Shown one piece after another: positions 1 through 7,612 of a stretch of 64,000 nucleotides of DNA. Both the position numbers and the translations under genes were made by a program. Numbering within the stretch: the first letter of the stretch is position 1; every line of letters begins with the position of its first letter. Source of the stretch: Cyanobacteria bacterium TGS_CYA1. Lineage in GTDB: Bacteria; Cyanobacteriota; Vampirovibrionia; Obscuribacterales; Obscuribacteraceae. Where the stretch lies: assembly GCA_026129135.1 (NCBI GenBank), contig JAHCIQ010000006.1, positions 62,001 through 126,000 of the forward strand, given 5' to 3'. The notes below the pieces were generated by a model. It saw nothing but the letters and a program-made list of their open reading frames with translations. It made no database searches and was not told where the DNA came from.

Positions 1-155
1 TGTACGTGATTTGGGCGACACTTGCTGGGTATTTGTTCGGTCGTTTATTTGAAATGAGCCATTCGCTCTGGCTTCCAATTACGGCACATGCAGTTTCGAA
101 CTTCGTCTCCATCGTCATTTTGCGACAGAAAATGAGAGCAGCTGACAAAGGCTGA
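1..155 (+). CDS. C-terminal fragment of a CPBP-type intramembrane protease-like protein
   Basis: An open frame entering from the left edge (first whole codon at 3) ends at the TGA 153-155 and leaves 50 residues. They are hydrophobic and include ITAHAVSNF, which resembles the last conserved block (HxxxN) of CPBP/CAAX-protease-like membrane proteins, followed by a short basic tail ending ADKG. The family comprises multi-pass membrane proteins, many thought to be glutamic-type intramembrane endopeptidases. Only the final helix is visible, so the identification rests on one motif and the upstream catalytic Glu-Glu and Phe/His motifs cannot be checked. Confidence 0.55.
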   Translation, partial: YVIWATLAGYLFGRLFEMSHSLWLPITAHAVSNFVSIVILRQKMRAADKG

Positions 156-166
156 ATTGAGTTTTT

Positions 167-197
167 GCAAAAAAGAAGGAGCCGCAATAGCGACTCC
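167..197 (-). terminator. Intrinsic terminator of the HU gene
   Basis: Read on the minus strand, the 8-bp stem GGAGTCGC / GCGGCTCC (one G-U pair) with a TATT loop lies about 30 bases after the HU stop codon. It is followed at once by a T-rich tract (TTCTTTTTT). Strong stem, small loop and U-run are the classical Rho-independent layout. Confidence 0.8.
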
Positions 198-228
198 CAA
201 TTTTTTAGCTAATAGCTGTCGCTGTAAT

Positions 229-708
229 TTAGCGACGGCCTTTTGCTTTCTTTTTAGCTGGAGCTTTTTTAGCTACAGGCTTTTTAGCGGCGGCTTTCTT
301 CTTAGCTGGAGCGGCTTTTTTAGCAGCTTTCTTAGGAGCGGCTTTTTTAGCGGCTTTCTTAGGAGCAGCTTTTTTAGCAGCAGCTTTCTTCGGTTCGGAA
401 GAGCCAACATTGAGGGCAGCCATTTTCTGCTTGCCATCTACGATTGCTTTGAGTTCCTGACCAGGACGGAAAACAGGAACGCGTGCAGCGGCAATTCTCA
501 ATTTCTCATCAGGATTTTGAGGATTGACACCCATGCGGGCTTGTCTGTGACGACGCTCGAAAGTGCCGAATCCGACCAGGGTAACGCGTTCGCCAGAGGC
601 CATCGCGGAGGTCAGGCTATGGAGGAGTGATGCAATTGTGTTATGCACATCCAGCTTAGTTTGACCGGTAGCCTTAGCTACTTCGTTTACTAGTTCTGCT
701 TTGTTCAT
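229..708 (-). CDS. HU-family DNA-binding protein with histone-H1-like Lys/Ala tail
   Basis: Residues 1 to about 92 are a standard HU fold: the N-terminal dimerisation helices begin MNKAELVNEVAKATG, and the saddle contains VGFGTFERRHR followed by the DNA-intercalating arm with the Asn-Pro turn. HU dimers bend and compact DNA non-specifically. Beyond about residue 103 there is an unusual tail of roughly 55 residues built almost entirely of Lys, Ala and Pro (repeats such as KKAAPKKAAKK). It resembles eukaryotic histone H1 tails and the tails of mycobacterial HupB. The protein is therefore 159 residues rather than the usual 90. An AGTAGGA ribosome-binding site precedes the ATG, and an intrinsic terminator follows the stop. 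The tail presumably adds DNA-bridging capacity; that role is inferred from similar proteins. Confidence 0.93.
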   Translation of the reverse strand: MNKAELVNEVAKATGQTKLDVHNTIASLLHSLTSAMASGERVTLVGFGTFERRHRQARMGVNPQNPDEKLRIAAARVPVFRPGQELKAIVDGKQKMAALNVGSSEPKKAAAKKAAPKKAAKKAAPKKAAKKAAPAKKKAAAKKPVAKKAPAKKKAKGRR

Positions 709-894
709 ACTTTATAATCCTACTTTTGATTGTTCATCAAGCTGACGTAGACTGGTTTTTTAACACCTCGCCTTGTGCCTCGATTTTTTGATCACCGGCC
801 GGAATTAAAAAACGAATGTGATACTACCACCCAAGTTATCTGAGTTCAATAGGATCTCCAAAGATTTTCAATTTGTGTGGTAGATTTTTTCAGT

Positions 895-2286
895 ATGAAT
901 TCATCACAAATCAATTTGGACACTATATCGGCGATCTCGACTCCTCCAGGGTCTGGCGCAATAGCTATCGTTCGTATATCTGGTCCTGAAGCATTTACCA
1001 TTGCTGAGAAAATCTTTTCCTCCTCTCAAGACGCGCTTTTGCCGGTCAATCTCAAAGGCAACAGCCATAAAGCCATGCATGGCTTTATTCTTCAACCTCG
1101 AACACAAATCTGTGTAGACGATGTCGTTCTAATTCCTTATAGAGAGCCGGCAAGTTACACTGGTGAAAATTTAGTCGAAATAAATTGTCACGGAAGTCCC
1201 GTAATAGCCCGCGAAATATTGGAGCTAATTCTGAGTCTGGGCGCCCGACTTGCTCGACCGGGTGAATTTACTCAACGCGCCTATTTGTCGGGAAAAATGG
1301 ATCTCACTCAAGCCGAAGCTGTTATGGATTTGATTCAAGCCAAAACGAAATCACAGAGCAGGCAGGCTCAAGCAGCATTGAGTGGACAAATTGGGTCTAA
1401 AATTTCAGGTGTGCGCTCAGAACTTGTCGAATTGCTGACTCGCATCACAGCTGGAATTGATTTTCCAGAAGAGGTCGGCGAAGTGCCCTTAGATGATTTA
1501 GAACGGATAGTGGTGGACTCTAAAGCGCGCTTGACTAGCCTCGCTCAAACAATGCGTGCTGGTCGCTTTTTGCGCGAAGGTTTGCGTGTATCTATTGTGG
1601 GACAGCCTAATGTCGGTAAATCAAGCTTGTTGAATCAATTCCTCAAATTCGAGCGAGCTATCGTCACTGAAATTCCAGGGACTACAAGAGACTCTATAGA
1701 AGAGCTTGTGGAGCTTGCGGGCATTCCTGTTTTACTAGTCGACACCGCAGGTATTCGAAACACAGAAGACCGGGTTGAGCAAATTGGAATAGACCGGACA
1801 GTCACTGCTATTGAGCAGGCAGATCTGGTTCTGTTCATGATCGATGGTTCGAAAGAGCTTGATCAAACTGACAGAAAGATTGAGCAAATGATTTGCGAAC
1901 ATGCTCAAAAGCCTTTTATCATGGTTAAAAACAAAATCGACCTGGGCGAATTCAAAAATGAAAAGCCAGAGGATGCGATGGACCAAATTGCAATATCAGC
2001 AAAATCTGGGCAAGGTATGGATGCGCTTGGTGATTGTCTTTCGCGTTTTGTTTTTTCGGGAAGCAAAGACAAAGGAGCATCGGTAAACGAACGTCAGGGC
2101 GAACTTTGTCTGAAAGCAATGCAGTCGCTTGAATTGTTAGAGCGCGCAGTGAGCGATGATCTGCCCCAGGATTGTCTTGCAACTGATTTGAAAGAAGCCA
2201 TAATTTCTTTATCGCAAGCCTGTGGGACCGAAGTGAGCGAAGAAGTAATCACTCAGGTTTTTGCCCGTTTTTGCATCGGAAAATAA
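895..2286 (+). CDS. mnmE: tRNA modification GTPase MnmE
   Basis: MnmE, with MnmG, installs the 5-carboxymethylaminomethyl group on the wobble uridine of certain tRNAs. The N-terminal tetrahydrofolate-binding domain starts [17 protein letters not shown]. The embedded G domain shows the P-loop GQPNVGKSS (about residues 236-244), TTRD, DTAG, NKID (346-349) and a SAK motif. The protein ends in the diagnostic FCIGK whose cysteine is needed for catalysis. At 463 residues it is full length. The frame is open back to a GTG at 877, but the ATG at 895 gives the N-terminus expected for the family. mnmG is not in the window. The gene is divergent from the HU gene, with about 185 bases between them. Confidence 0.97.
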   Translation: MNSSQINLDTISAISTPPGSGAIAIVRISGPEAFTIAEKIFSSSQDALLPVNLKGNSHKAMHGFILQPRTQICVDDVVLIPYREPASYTGENLVEINCHGSPVIAREILELILSLGARLARPGEFTQRAYLSGKMDLTQAEAVMDLIQAKTKSQSRQAQAALSGQIGSKISGVRSELVELLTRITAGIDFPEEVGEVPLDDLERIVVDSKARLTSLAQTMRAGRFLREGLRVSIVGQPNVGKSSLLNQFLKFERAIVTEIPGTTRDSIEELVELAGIPVLLVDTAGIRNTEDRVEQIGIDRTVTAIEQADLVLFMIDGSKELDQTDRKIEQMICEHAQKPFIMVKNKIDLGEFKNEKPEDAMDQIAISAKSGQGMDALGDCLSRFVFSGSKDKGASVNERQGELCLKAMQSLELLERAVSDDLPQDCLATDLKEAIISLSQACGTEVSEEVITQVFARFCIGK

Positions 2287-2346
2287 ATATTTCCTCTCAG
2301 GCGCCTTGTGCTGGGGGAAAACCGTGTGTTCATTTCACATCTATAA

Positions 2347-3618
2347 ATGCAAAATTTAATCATGGATCAAAATCTGAATACACCTCAAGACCAGGTCGAC
2401 GAGACCAAAGTCCCAAGTGTGAACACTGGGGAGCTCACGCTTGCGTACAGTCCCTTCCAATCTATCGGTAATTTCAATCAGTTTCGTCAAACCGATCAGT
2501 TTGGACCACAGTACTCTGGCTTCAGACCGCAAAATGTCAATTTCAGAATGCAACAGCCTGGGTGCAACCAACAATTCAATCAATTTGGTCAGTTCAACCA
2601 GTTCAATCAAAGTCCCTGCAACAGACAATTTTCTCAGCATTATCGACATCAGCAATTCAGACCAATGCCGATGCCTTTCAGCCAGCAATTCAATCCTTTC
2701 GACATGCTCAGAATGATTCCTCAGTTGAATCAGTTCGATCAATTTAACCAATTCATTCAGCCAGGTCCGCCGTATCAGTTCAGACCAGAACCGCCTAATC
2801 AATATGGACCACAAGATTACGACGATCCAGATGCTCAGGGTTATTTTTCGCCCGAGTACGAGCAAGACTATCCTCAAGATATGCCGCCGCAGACACTTCC
2901 GCCTAATCGCCGACCAGAAAGACCCGAGCAGACGGAGCGTCCCCCCCAAAATGACAGACCAGACCGTCCAGGTAATTCTGCTATCGCAAGACTCCAGGCT
3001 GCAGTCCAGCGTGCAAACAACGGGGGGCGACCGCTTACTGTCGTACAGTTTGGCGATTCGCACGTGGCTGCGAACACTTTGCCAGAATCGATCAAAGCAC
3101 AGCTAAATATGATTGCTCCTACCGATTTCCAGCCCGTGGCAAAAGGCGGGGTTGCCTCCAATTATCCTTCGCTCCATGCGCAACAATGGCTCGACGGTCC
3201 TATTAAGGGAAAACAGCCAGATCTTGTAATAATTTCGTTTGGGACCAATGATGCAAACGCTCCTTATAACGATACGCAGTTTAAAGGGCGCTATCAAAAA
3301 CTTATAAACGATATCAAGCAACGCTCGCCCAATACGGCAATTTTGGTCGTAAGCGCTGCAGATGGCAGCATTAAGGGCAGACCACTGCAAGGTATCGATG
3401 GTGTAGTAAATGCCCAACGCGAACTGGCAGAAAAGAATGGACTGATGTTCTTAGATTTGAGAGCCAAAATGGGCGGACCTGGATCAATAAATAGATGGCG
3501 TCAGGAAAAATTAGCCGCTCCAGATCTAGTTCATTTCTCTCCAGCTGGTTATAGAAAAATCGGTGAGATGACTGTTGACGCTATTCGCCAGCAAGCCGGG
3601 CTTCAAAACAGACGTTAA
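2347..3618 (+). CDS. SGNH/GDSL-type hydrolase with Gln/Asn/Phe-rich N-terminal region
   Basis: The C-terminal half (about residues 215-423) carries the SGNH hydrolase blocks: GDSH at 236-239 (nucleophile Ser238), a conserved Gly in KGGVASNYP, GTND at 299-302 (block III Asn) and D393-x-x-H396 in DLVHFSPAGY. Such enzymes cleave esters, including acetyl groups of polysaccharides. The first 140 residues are low complexity, made of repeated NQF/QFNQF units rich in Gln, Asn, Phe and Pro. A Pro/Arg/Asp/Glu-rich linker (about 140-210) follows. No signal peptide is evident at either ATG (2347 or 2362), so its location is unclear. Block II is only weakly recognisable. The substrate cannot be deduced. 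The N-terminal composition resembles prion-like or phase-separating segments. Confidence 0.85.
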   Translation: MQNLIMDQNLNTPQDQVDETKVPSVNTGELTLAYSPFQSIGNFNQFRQTDQFGPQYSGFRPQNVNFRMQQPGCNQQFNQFGQFNQFNQSPCNRQFSQHYRHQQFRPMPMPFSQQFNPFDMLRMIPQLNQFDQFNQFIQPGPPYQFRPEPPNQYGPQDYDDPDAQGYFSPEYEQDYPQDMPPQTLPPNRRPERPEQTERPPQNDRPDRPGNSAIARLQAAVQRANNGGRPLTVVQFGDSHVAANTLPESIKAQLNMIAPTDFQPVAKGGVASNYPSLHAQQWLDGPIKGKQPDLVIISFGTNDANAPYNDTQFKGRYQKLINDIKQRSPNTAILVVSAADGSIKGRPLQGIDGVVNAQRELAEKNGLMFLDLRAKMGGPGSINRWRQEKLAAPDLVHFSPAGYRKIGEMTVDAIRQQAGLQNRR

Positions 3619-3679
3619 CCCCAAAATTCCGTGCTACCAAAACGGTAGAAGATTGAGGAGTCCACGGGGGAGTGGAATA

Positions 3680-4216
3680 ATGAACACGAAAAGAATTTTG
3701 CTTGGCATGCAAGCGGTGACATTGACACTGGGATTGTTTGTACAGGCTCCGGCTTTTGCCGACCAAACCACAGTACAAGAGGTAACCGAGACTGGACCGG
3801 CACAAGTGGTCGACAGCTGGATGGAGCCTAAAATTGTACGTACTAAAGAAATTAAGGACGCCGATGGCAACACCACAGTCGTAAAAGAGCCTCTGGTTCA
3901 GGAACGCCATGAAAAAGTGATTGTTCCGACCAATAAAACTACTTTCACTACTACCGTTCATCAAGAACCCGCAGTTGTGAAAACGGTAGAGCGCCGCTAT
4001 GTGGCTGCTGCGCCTAAGAGGGCAGTGAAAAAGAAAGTGCGCAAAGCAAGAAAGGTTGCTCACAAGCCTAAACCAAGAAAAGCTTATGTTGCATCACGCG
4101 AAATCGTCCGCCAGGAAGTTGTTCCAGCCGAAACAACTATAATTCAACGAACCGATTCGCAAGACTCGGAAGCGGTGTACGAACGCCGTCATCCGGCGCT
4201 TGAAATAATTCACTAG
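3680..4216 (+). CDS. Secreted basic protein of unknown function
   Basis: The 178-residue product begins with a clear Sec signal peptide (MNTKRILLGMQ, a hydrophobic core, likely cleavage after APAFA). GGAG-like purine runs at 3656-3674 lie just upstream, and the longer frame from 3575 overlaps the previous gene, so the ATG at 3680 is preferred. The mature part is rich in Val, Thr and Glu, with patterns such as VKEPLVQERHEKVIVP and a dense Lys/Arg patch (about residues 110-140) that includes RAVKKKVRKARK. No enzyme motif is visible. The basic patch might bind anionic polymers such as nucleic acid or polysaccharide, which is a guess. I do not recognise a family. Confidence 0.75.
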   Translation: MNTKRILLGMQAVTLTLGLFVQAPAFADQTTVQEVTETGPAQVVDSWMEPKIVRTKEIKDADGNTTVVKEPLVQERHEKVIVPTNKTTFTTTVHQEPAVVKTVERRYVAAAPKRAVKKKVRKARKVAHKPKPRKAYVASREIVRQEVVPAETTIIQRTDSQDSEAVYERRHPALEIIH

Positions 4217-4237
4217 TCTGAAATCAGAAACAGAAAC

Positions 4238-4285
4238 AAGTCCGCTTCGATCTGGGAATAATTTATTCACAGCTCGAAGCGACTT
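4238..4285 (+). promoter_or_regulatory. Long hairpin abutting the kinase start codon
   Basis: The arms 4238-4250 (AAGTCCGCTTCGA) and 4274-4285 (TCGAAGCGACTT) pair over 12 base pairs with a single bulged C, around a loop of about 23 bases. The right arm ends three bases before the ATG of the kinase-TPR gene, and no Shine-Dalgarno sequence is visible outside the stem. No U-run follows, so it does not look like an intrinsic terminator. It could control translation initiation or bind a regulator. Confidence 0.5.
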
Positions 4286-4288
4286 ACT

Positions 4289-6166
4289 ATGGAAGCTGAA
4301 CAAGCAGAAAAAGACAAATCTGTCGAACTTATAGAAGAAGGTCTCGAGTCTTCTTCTCTTGTGCTTGCAGACAAACCGCGTGAAGAAGACGAACAAACTG
4401 ATGTTCGAAATTTGCAAGACCCTCCCTGGCGTACCTCTGGATTGATTGAAAATGATTTGAGTCGCGAAGCAGGTCTTGACGAGCGTTACGATGTCCTGAG
4501 CCGTGTAGGTGAAGGTGGTATGGGCAGCGTATACAAAGTTATGGACAAGGTTTTGAATAAAGTCTTTGCTGTAAAAGTTTTGCGCAGCGAACTTGCAAAA
4601 GATAAAAACGTGGCGACTAGATTCAAGCAAGAGGTACTTGCCGCAAGCAGGTTGACGCACGTGAATCTAGCGTCCGTCTATTCGTCTGGCGAATCGCGTA
4701 ATGGCGCGCCGTTTCTTGTAATGGATTATCTGGAAGGATCGAGTCTGGAGCAAATACTGGCTAAAGATGGGCACCTGGAGCCATCAAAAGCAATAAATGT
4801 TTTTATCGAAATTTGCGAAGCACTAGAGCATGCTCATTCAAAAGGAGTTATTCACCGTGATTTGAAACCGGGCAATATTCTTCTGGTCGATGAGGACGAG
4901 CGAGTAAAAATAGTCGATTTTGGTATCGCTAAGATTTTGCCTCGAGCTGGTGTGGATACGCTCAAATTAACATCTGACGAAGAAGTGCTTGGAAGCCCAA
5001 TTTATATGAGTCCTGAACAGTGCAAGGGCGACAAGCTTGATGTTCGCTCAGACATATATTCGCTTGGCTGTTTGATGTACGAGACTTTGTGTGGAGTGCC
5101 ACCATTTCTTGGTGAAAATCCTATTAAAACAATTTTGATGCATTTGAATGAAAAACCGTCTAACTTGACTCTTCATCTCAAAGAAGCAGACCTTCCTACT
5201 GGACTTGAATACGTAATTTTAAAGTGTTTGCAAAAAGTTCCCCAGGACCGATATCAATCTGTTTTCGACTTGCGCATGGACCTGATTGGAGTCAAAGAGA
5301 ATAGACCACCACGTCAAAGACCGCTTAATCACAGAATGCGCTGGGTTGCTCCTGCTGGAACGGCATTGCTTGTCTCTGTCGTTTTTTTATTCGGTTTTGA
5401 AGTTGTGTCATCTTACATGCATCCTGAAGGTGAGAATAGACCGCTTAGTTTTCCAGGTTTGTCAGGTATCTTTAATTTTTCAAGCAAACCGGATGTGGTG
5501 GCAATCAACGCCCAAGACGCGTTAATGCGTGAAGAATACAACAACAAAGTAGACGCCGCAGTTAGAGCCTATCCAAGAAATGATAAAGTCCTTGCCGAGG
5601 CGGAATTCGATTTGACTGTTTATTTAATTCGCAAAGGCGACTTTGCTAATGCCGAGTTGGCTTGCCGTCGCGTGATGGATGTTCTAGCCAGCATGCAAGA
5701 TGATCCAGTGCTTATGGCTCGATATCAATTTACTATGGGATTTATTCTGGAGCGCGAACAGCGCTTTCCTGATGCTATCAAATATTATCAAAATGCTCTG
5801 TCTTCAATTGCCGAGGCTTTTGGAGATGATAGTCCCATCCTTGGTCTTGCTCACAATCGATTGGCGATTTCTTATGAGCGTAATCGTTATTTTACCGAGG
5901 CGGAAGAGGATTATAAAATCGCACTCGAAATTTTTAAAAAGCGTTTTGGAGTGAAAAGCAGTGAAGTGAATAGTGTTATGAATAATCTGGCTGGTTTTTA
6001 CAAGCATCGAAGAATATCTGAACAAGAGCAATCCTACCGGGATCAGTTAAATAAAAATCCACTACTAACAGTACGTTGGTTCAGAGTAGATAGTCGCGAC
6101 AATCCTGCATATATGTCTTTAGCCTACAGTCAAAATTACACTGGAAAATTAGATGGTGAGCGATAA
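4289..6166 (+). CDS. Transmembrane Ser/Thr protein kinase with C-terminal TPR sensor region
   Basis: This is a PknB-type eukaryotic-like kinase. After an acidic N-terminal stretch, the kinase domain (about residues 68-335) has the glycine loop GEGGMGSV (74-81), the ATP-anchoring Lys96 in AVKVLR, the catalytic loop HRDLKPGN with Asp191, DFG at 210-212, and SPEQC in the P+1 region, so it should be active. A single membrane helix spans about 353-375. The exported part (about 380-625) contains tetratricopeptide-like helices, for example around ANAELACRRVMDVL and DAIKYYQNAL, rather than PASTA repeats. The likely role is a signalling receptor whose TPR part senses an envelope partner. The hairpin immediately upstream may control its translation. 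Substrates are unknown. Confidence 0.92.
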   Translation: MEAEQAEKDKSVELIEEGLESSSLVLADKPREEDEQTDVRNLQDPPWRTSGLIENDLSREAGLDERYDVLSRVGEGGMGSVYKVMDKVLNKVFAVKVLRSELAKDKNVATRFKQEVLAASRLTHVNLASVYSSGESRNGAPFLVMDYLEGSSLEQILAKDGHLEPSKAINVFIEICEALEHAHSKGVIHRDLKPGNILLVDEDERVKIVDFGIAKILPRAGVDTLKLTSDEEVLGSPIYMSPEQCKGDKLDVRSDIYSLGCLMYETLCGVPPFLGENPIKTILMHLNEKPSNLTLHLKEADLPTGLEYVILKCLQKVPQDRYQSVFDLRMDLIGVKENRPPRQRPLNHRMRWVAPAGTALLVSVVFLFGFEVVSSYMHPEGENRPLSFPGLSGIFNFSSKPDVVAINAQDALMREEYNNKVDAAVRAYPRNDKVLAEAEFDLTVYLIRKGDFANAELACRRVMDVLASMQDDPVLMARYQFTMGFILEREQRFPDAIKYYQNALSSIAEAFGDDSPILGLAHNRLAISYERNRYFTEAEEDYKIALEIFKKRFGVKSSEVNSVMNNLAGFYKHRRISEQEQSYRDQLNKNPLLTVRWFRVDSRDNPAYMSLAYSQNYTGKLDGER

Positions 6167-6244
6167 TAAAGAAATGGAGCAAAGTGGGTTGAAAATTGCC
6201 GATTAGATCGACAAGCGCTCTGCAAGCTTAGAGAATAAAAAGTA

Positions 6245-6829
6245 TCAAGCAATAAATATGTTTTTTCTGTCCGGCTTCCCCTTAATTATGTTTTTTGCTT
6301 CTACTGGACTGTCGTTTCCGGATAACATCGTTTCCCATTTTCCAGGAAATAGGTCACTTAGTCTCATGTATCTGCACGCTCTAATTAATTTGGTTCTAGT
6401 CCAATCCTTACTTTTGTAGGCTTTTTCCAATTCTTTAAAAGTTAGATTTTCATTCCTTTTCCATAGATCTTCTAAATAGCCGTGGAGACTTAGCATCATT
6501 TCTTTGGTTATTTCGAAACAAGGTTCAAAGGGTTCCGCCCATTTTTCCTTTCCTGCATCGAAAGCTGGATAAATGTCATATGCAAAAGCATAAACGAAAG
6601 CATCTGTCATATGTTCTTCACTTTCGGGAAGAGTCGCCGCAAGAAGAATTTGCAACTTTACTCCAGTGTACGCTTGCCGGTCTGAAGCGGATAAGCCCTT
6701 TTGAATCAATCTTCGTATAGCTTCCGAACGATTGGGAATATCTGCTTCTCTTGATCTCCATTCATCGATCTTGTCGAAAACTTGGGAATCAAGCCTTAAT
6801 TCAACGCGTTCACTTTTCAGGCTGCTCAT
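6245..6829 (-). CDS. Ribbon-helix-helix DNA-binding protein with a novel C-terminal domain (candidate antitoxin or regulator)
   Basis: Residues 6-50 form a ribbon-helix-helix unit: the strand RVELRLDSQVFDKIDEW and the helices around RSEAIRRLIQKGL are typical of CopG/ParD-like repressors. The remaining 140 residues form an apparently folded domain, rich in Trp and acidic and aromatic residues (for example FEITKEMMLSLHGYLEDL), that I do not recognise. The ATG lies nine bases after the stop codon of the YafQ-type toxin, so the two are almost certainly co-transcribed, toxin first. At 194 residues it is far longer than a normal RHH antitoxin. It could be the antitoxin or autorepressor of this toxin, or a transcriptional regulator caught in the same transcript. 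Confidence 0.7.
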   Translation of the reverse strand: MSSLKSERVELRLDSQVFDKIDEWRSREADIPNRSEAIRRLIQKGLSASDRQAYTGVKLQILLAATLPESEEHMTDAFVYAFAYDIYPAFDAGKEKWAEPFEPCFEITKEMMLSLHGYLEDLWKRNENLTFKELEKAYKSKDWTRTKLIRACRYMRLSDLFPGKWETMLSGNDSPVEAKNIIKGKPDRKNIFIA

Positions 6830-6837
6830 TTTTTCCT

Positions 6838-7119
6838 CTAAATACGAAGTTCGCTATGTGAGCCAACTCGGATCAGCTCTAGTCGGTGGTCTCCAATTTT
6901 TCTATAGATTAAGATCAAATCTGGCAAGAGATGCGCATCTCTGCAATCTTTCAAATTGCCCGACAATGCGTGGTCATTATAGTGAGAAGGAAGTGCTGAA
7001 TCGTTTGCAAGTAGACTTATAAGATCTATCAAAATAGCTTGGAAGCAGTCTTTGTGAAGACCTTTGAGTTCTCGCTTTTGATCTTTCTTAAATTGCTTGG
7101 TTTTGAATATAGATCGCAT
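6838..7119 (-). CDS. YafQ-family mRNA interferase toxin (RelE/ParE superfamily)
   Basis: At 93 residues it has the family's usual length. KTKQFKKDQKRELK is the typical N-terminal helix, the middle contains LPSHYNDHALSGNLKDCRDAHL, and the end has DLILIYRKIGD and RVGSHSEL, matching the YafQ pattern in which a His near the C-terminus takes part in ribosome-dependent mRNA cleavage. In the usual dinJ-yafQ operon the antitoxin directly precedes or overlaps the toxin. Here a DinJ-like gene lies upstream on the same strand, but 123 bases with their own dyad and iterons separate them, and an RHH gene follows nine bases downstream. The toxin assignment is from motif similarity; activity is inferred. 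Confidence 0.87.
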   Translation of the reverse strand: MRSIFKTKQFKKDQKRELKGLHKDCFQAILIDLISLLANDSALPSHYNDHALSGNLKDCRDAHLLPDLILIYRKIGDHRLELIRVGSHSELRI

Positions 7120-7130
7120 TTTTGCCGCAC

Positions 7131-7153
7131 CCGTATAACATGATGTTATTCGG
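7131..7153 (-). promoter_or_regulatory. 23-bp dyad operator upstream of the YafQ-type toxin
   Basis: The near-perfect palindrome CCG-t-ATAACAT-g-ATGTTAT-t-CGG is centred about 23 bases before the toxin ATG. On the minus strand a weak promoter pair can be drawn over it (TTAACG, 17 bases, TAACAT). This is the typical position for an autoregulatory toxin-antitoxin operator. The protein that binds it is unknown; the RHH protein or the DinJ-like antitoxin are the obvious candidates. Confidence 0.65.
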
Positions 7154-7187
7154 TAATGTGTTCGGCGTTAATACAATTTTTCGGTTT

Positions 7188-7240
7188 GTACGGAAAATGT
7201 ACGGAAAATGTACGGAAAATGTACGGAAAATGTACGGATA
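7188..7240. repeat. Four and a half tandem 11-bp iterons (GTACGGAAAAT)
   Basis: Four exact head-to-tail copies of GTACGGAAAAT start at 7188, 7199, 7210 and 7221. A partial fifth (GTACGGATA) starts at 7232 and ends two bases before the stop codon of the DinJ-like gene. The 11-bp period is close to one helical turn, so identical bases face the same side of the DNA. This suits cooperative protein binding, though simple replication slippage could also produce it. Confidence 0.95.
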
Positions 7241-7242
7241 TT

Positions 7243-7527
7243 TTATAATTCGTGGTCGTCTTCTTCTAAATCACTAAATAAATCTTGAGGCGAACTGACT
7301 GGTATTAGTTCGCCTTTGCGCGCTGCCTCCACGGCTTTGATTGTTTGGGCACTAGGAATTAATGGATCAAATGGAAGTTTTTTGTCCACAGCAATTCGAG
7401 TCATCAGTAAACAATAGGCCGCAGACGGCGTAAGTCCCATAGAGGCGAGCACTAGAGATGCTTCATCCTTTATAGCGCTGTTAATTCGCGCTCTGATAAC
7501 AGCATCTTTTTTTTGAATAGACTTCAT
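7243..7527 (-). CDS. RelB/DinJ-family antitoxin
   Basis: The 94-residue product has the RelB/DinJ ribbon-helix-helix signature: KDAVIRARINSAIKDEASLVLASMG is followed by LTPSAAYCLLMTRIAVDKKLPF, and the C-terminal third (about residues 55-94) is acidic and presumably wraps the toxin. The ATG at 7527 has a GAGG ribosome-binding site eight bases upstream and directly follows a promoter-operator, so the longer upstream frame is rejected. Its natural partner is a RelE/YafQ-type toxin. The YafQ-like gene downstream fits, but the 123-base gap between them is unusual. DinJ-type proteins repress their own promoter through a dyad, and such a dyad is present at 7543-7555. Confidence 0.86.
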   Translation of the reverse strand: MKSIQKKDAVIRARINSAIKDEASLVLASMGLTPSAAYCLLMTRIAVDKKLPFDPLIPSAQTIKAVEAARKGELIPVSSPQDLFSDLEEDDHEL

Positions 7528-7542
7528 ATTGATACCTCTGTA

Positions 7543-7577
7543 GCTACATTGTAGCACCAAGATTTTGGGCGGGTCAA
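7543..7577 (-). promoter_or_regulatory. Promoter and overlapping dyad operator of the DinJ-like gene
   Basis: On the minus strand a -35 box TTGACC (7577-7572), an 18-base spacer and a -10 box TACAAT (7553-7548) form a good sigma-70-type promoter. The -10 box lies inside the perfect dyad GCTACA-a-TGTAGC (7543-7555), 15 bases before the start codon. A repressor bound there would block RNA polymerase, as expected for autoregulation by an antitoxin. Confidence 0.7.
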
Positions 7578-7612
7578 TGATCGTTTCTAAAACTCTTCAT
7601 CTCTTCATCGTA

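Noticed and set aside
157-630. Plus-strand frame of 157 codons across HU
   Set aside because: It is the complement of the HU coding sequence, including its Lys/Ala repeats; HU is certain.
2356-3063. Minus-strand frame of 235 codons
   Set aside because: It is the shadow of the NQF repeats of the SGNH gene and has no start signal.
7188-7240. Tandem repeat as a possible CRISPR or replication iteron
   Set aside because: The units are contiguous with no spacers, and no cas, rep or origin-like AT-rich region is nearby. It is kept as a regulatory or slippage repeat.
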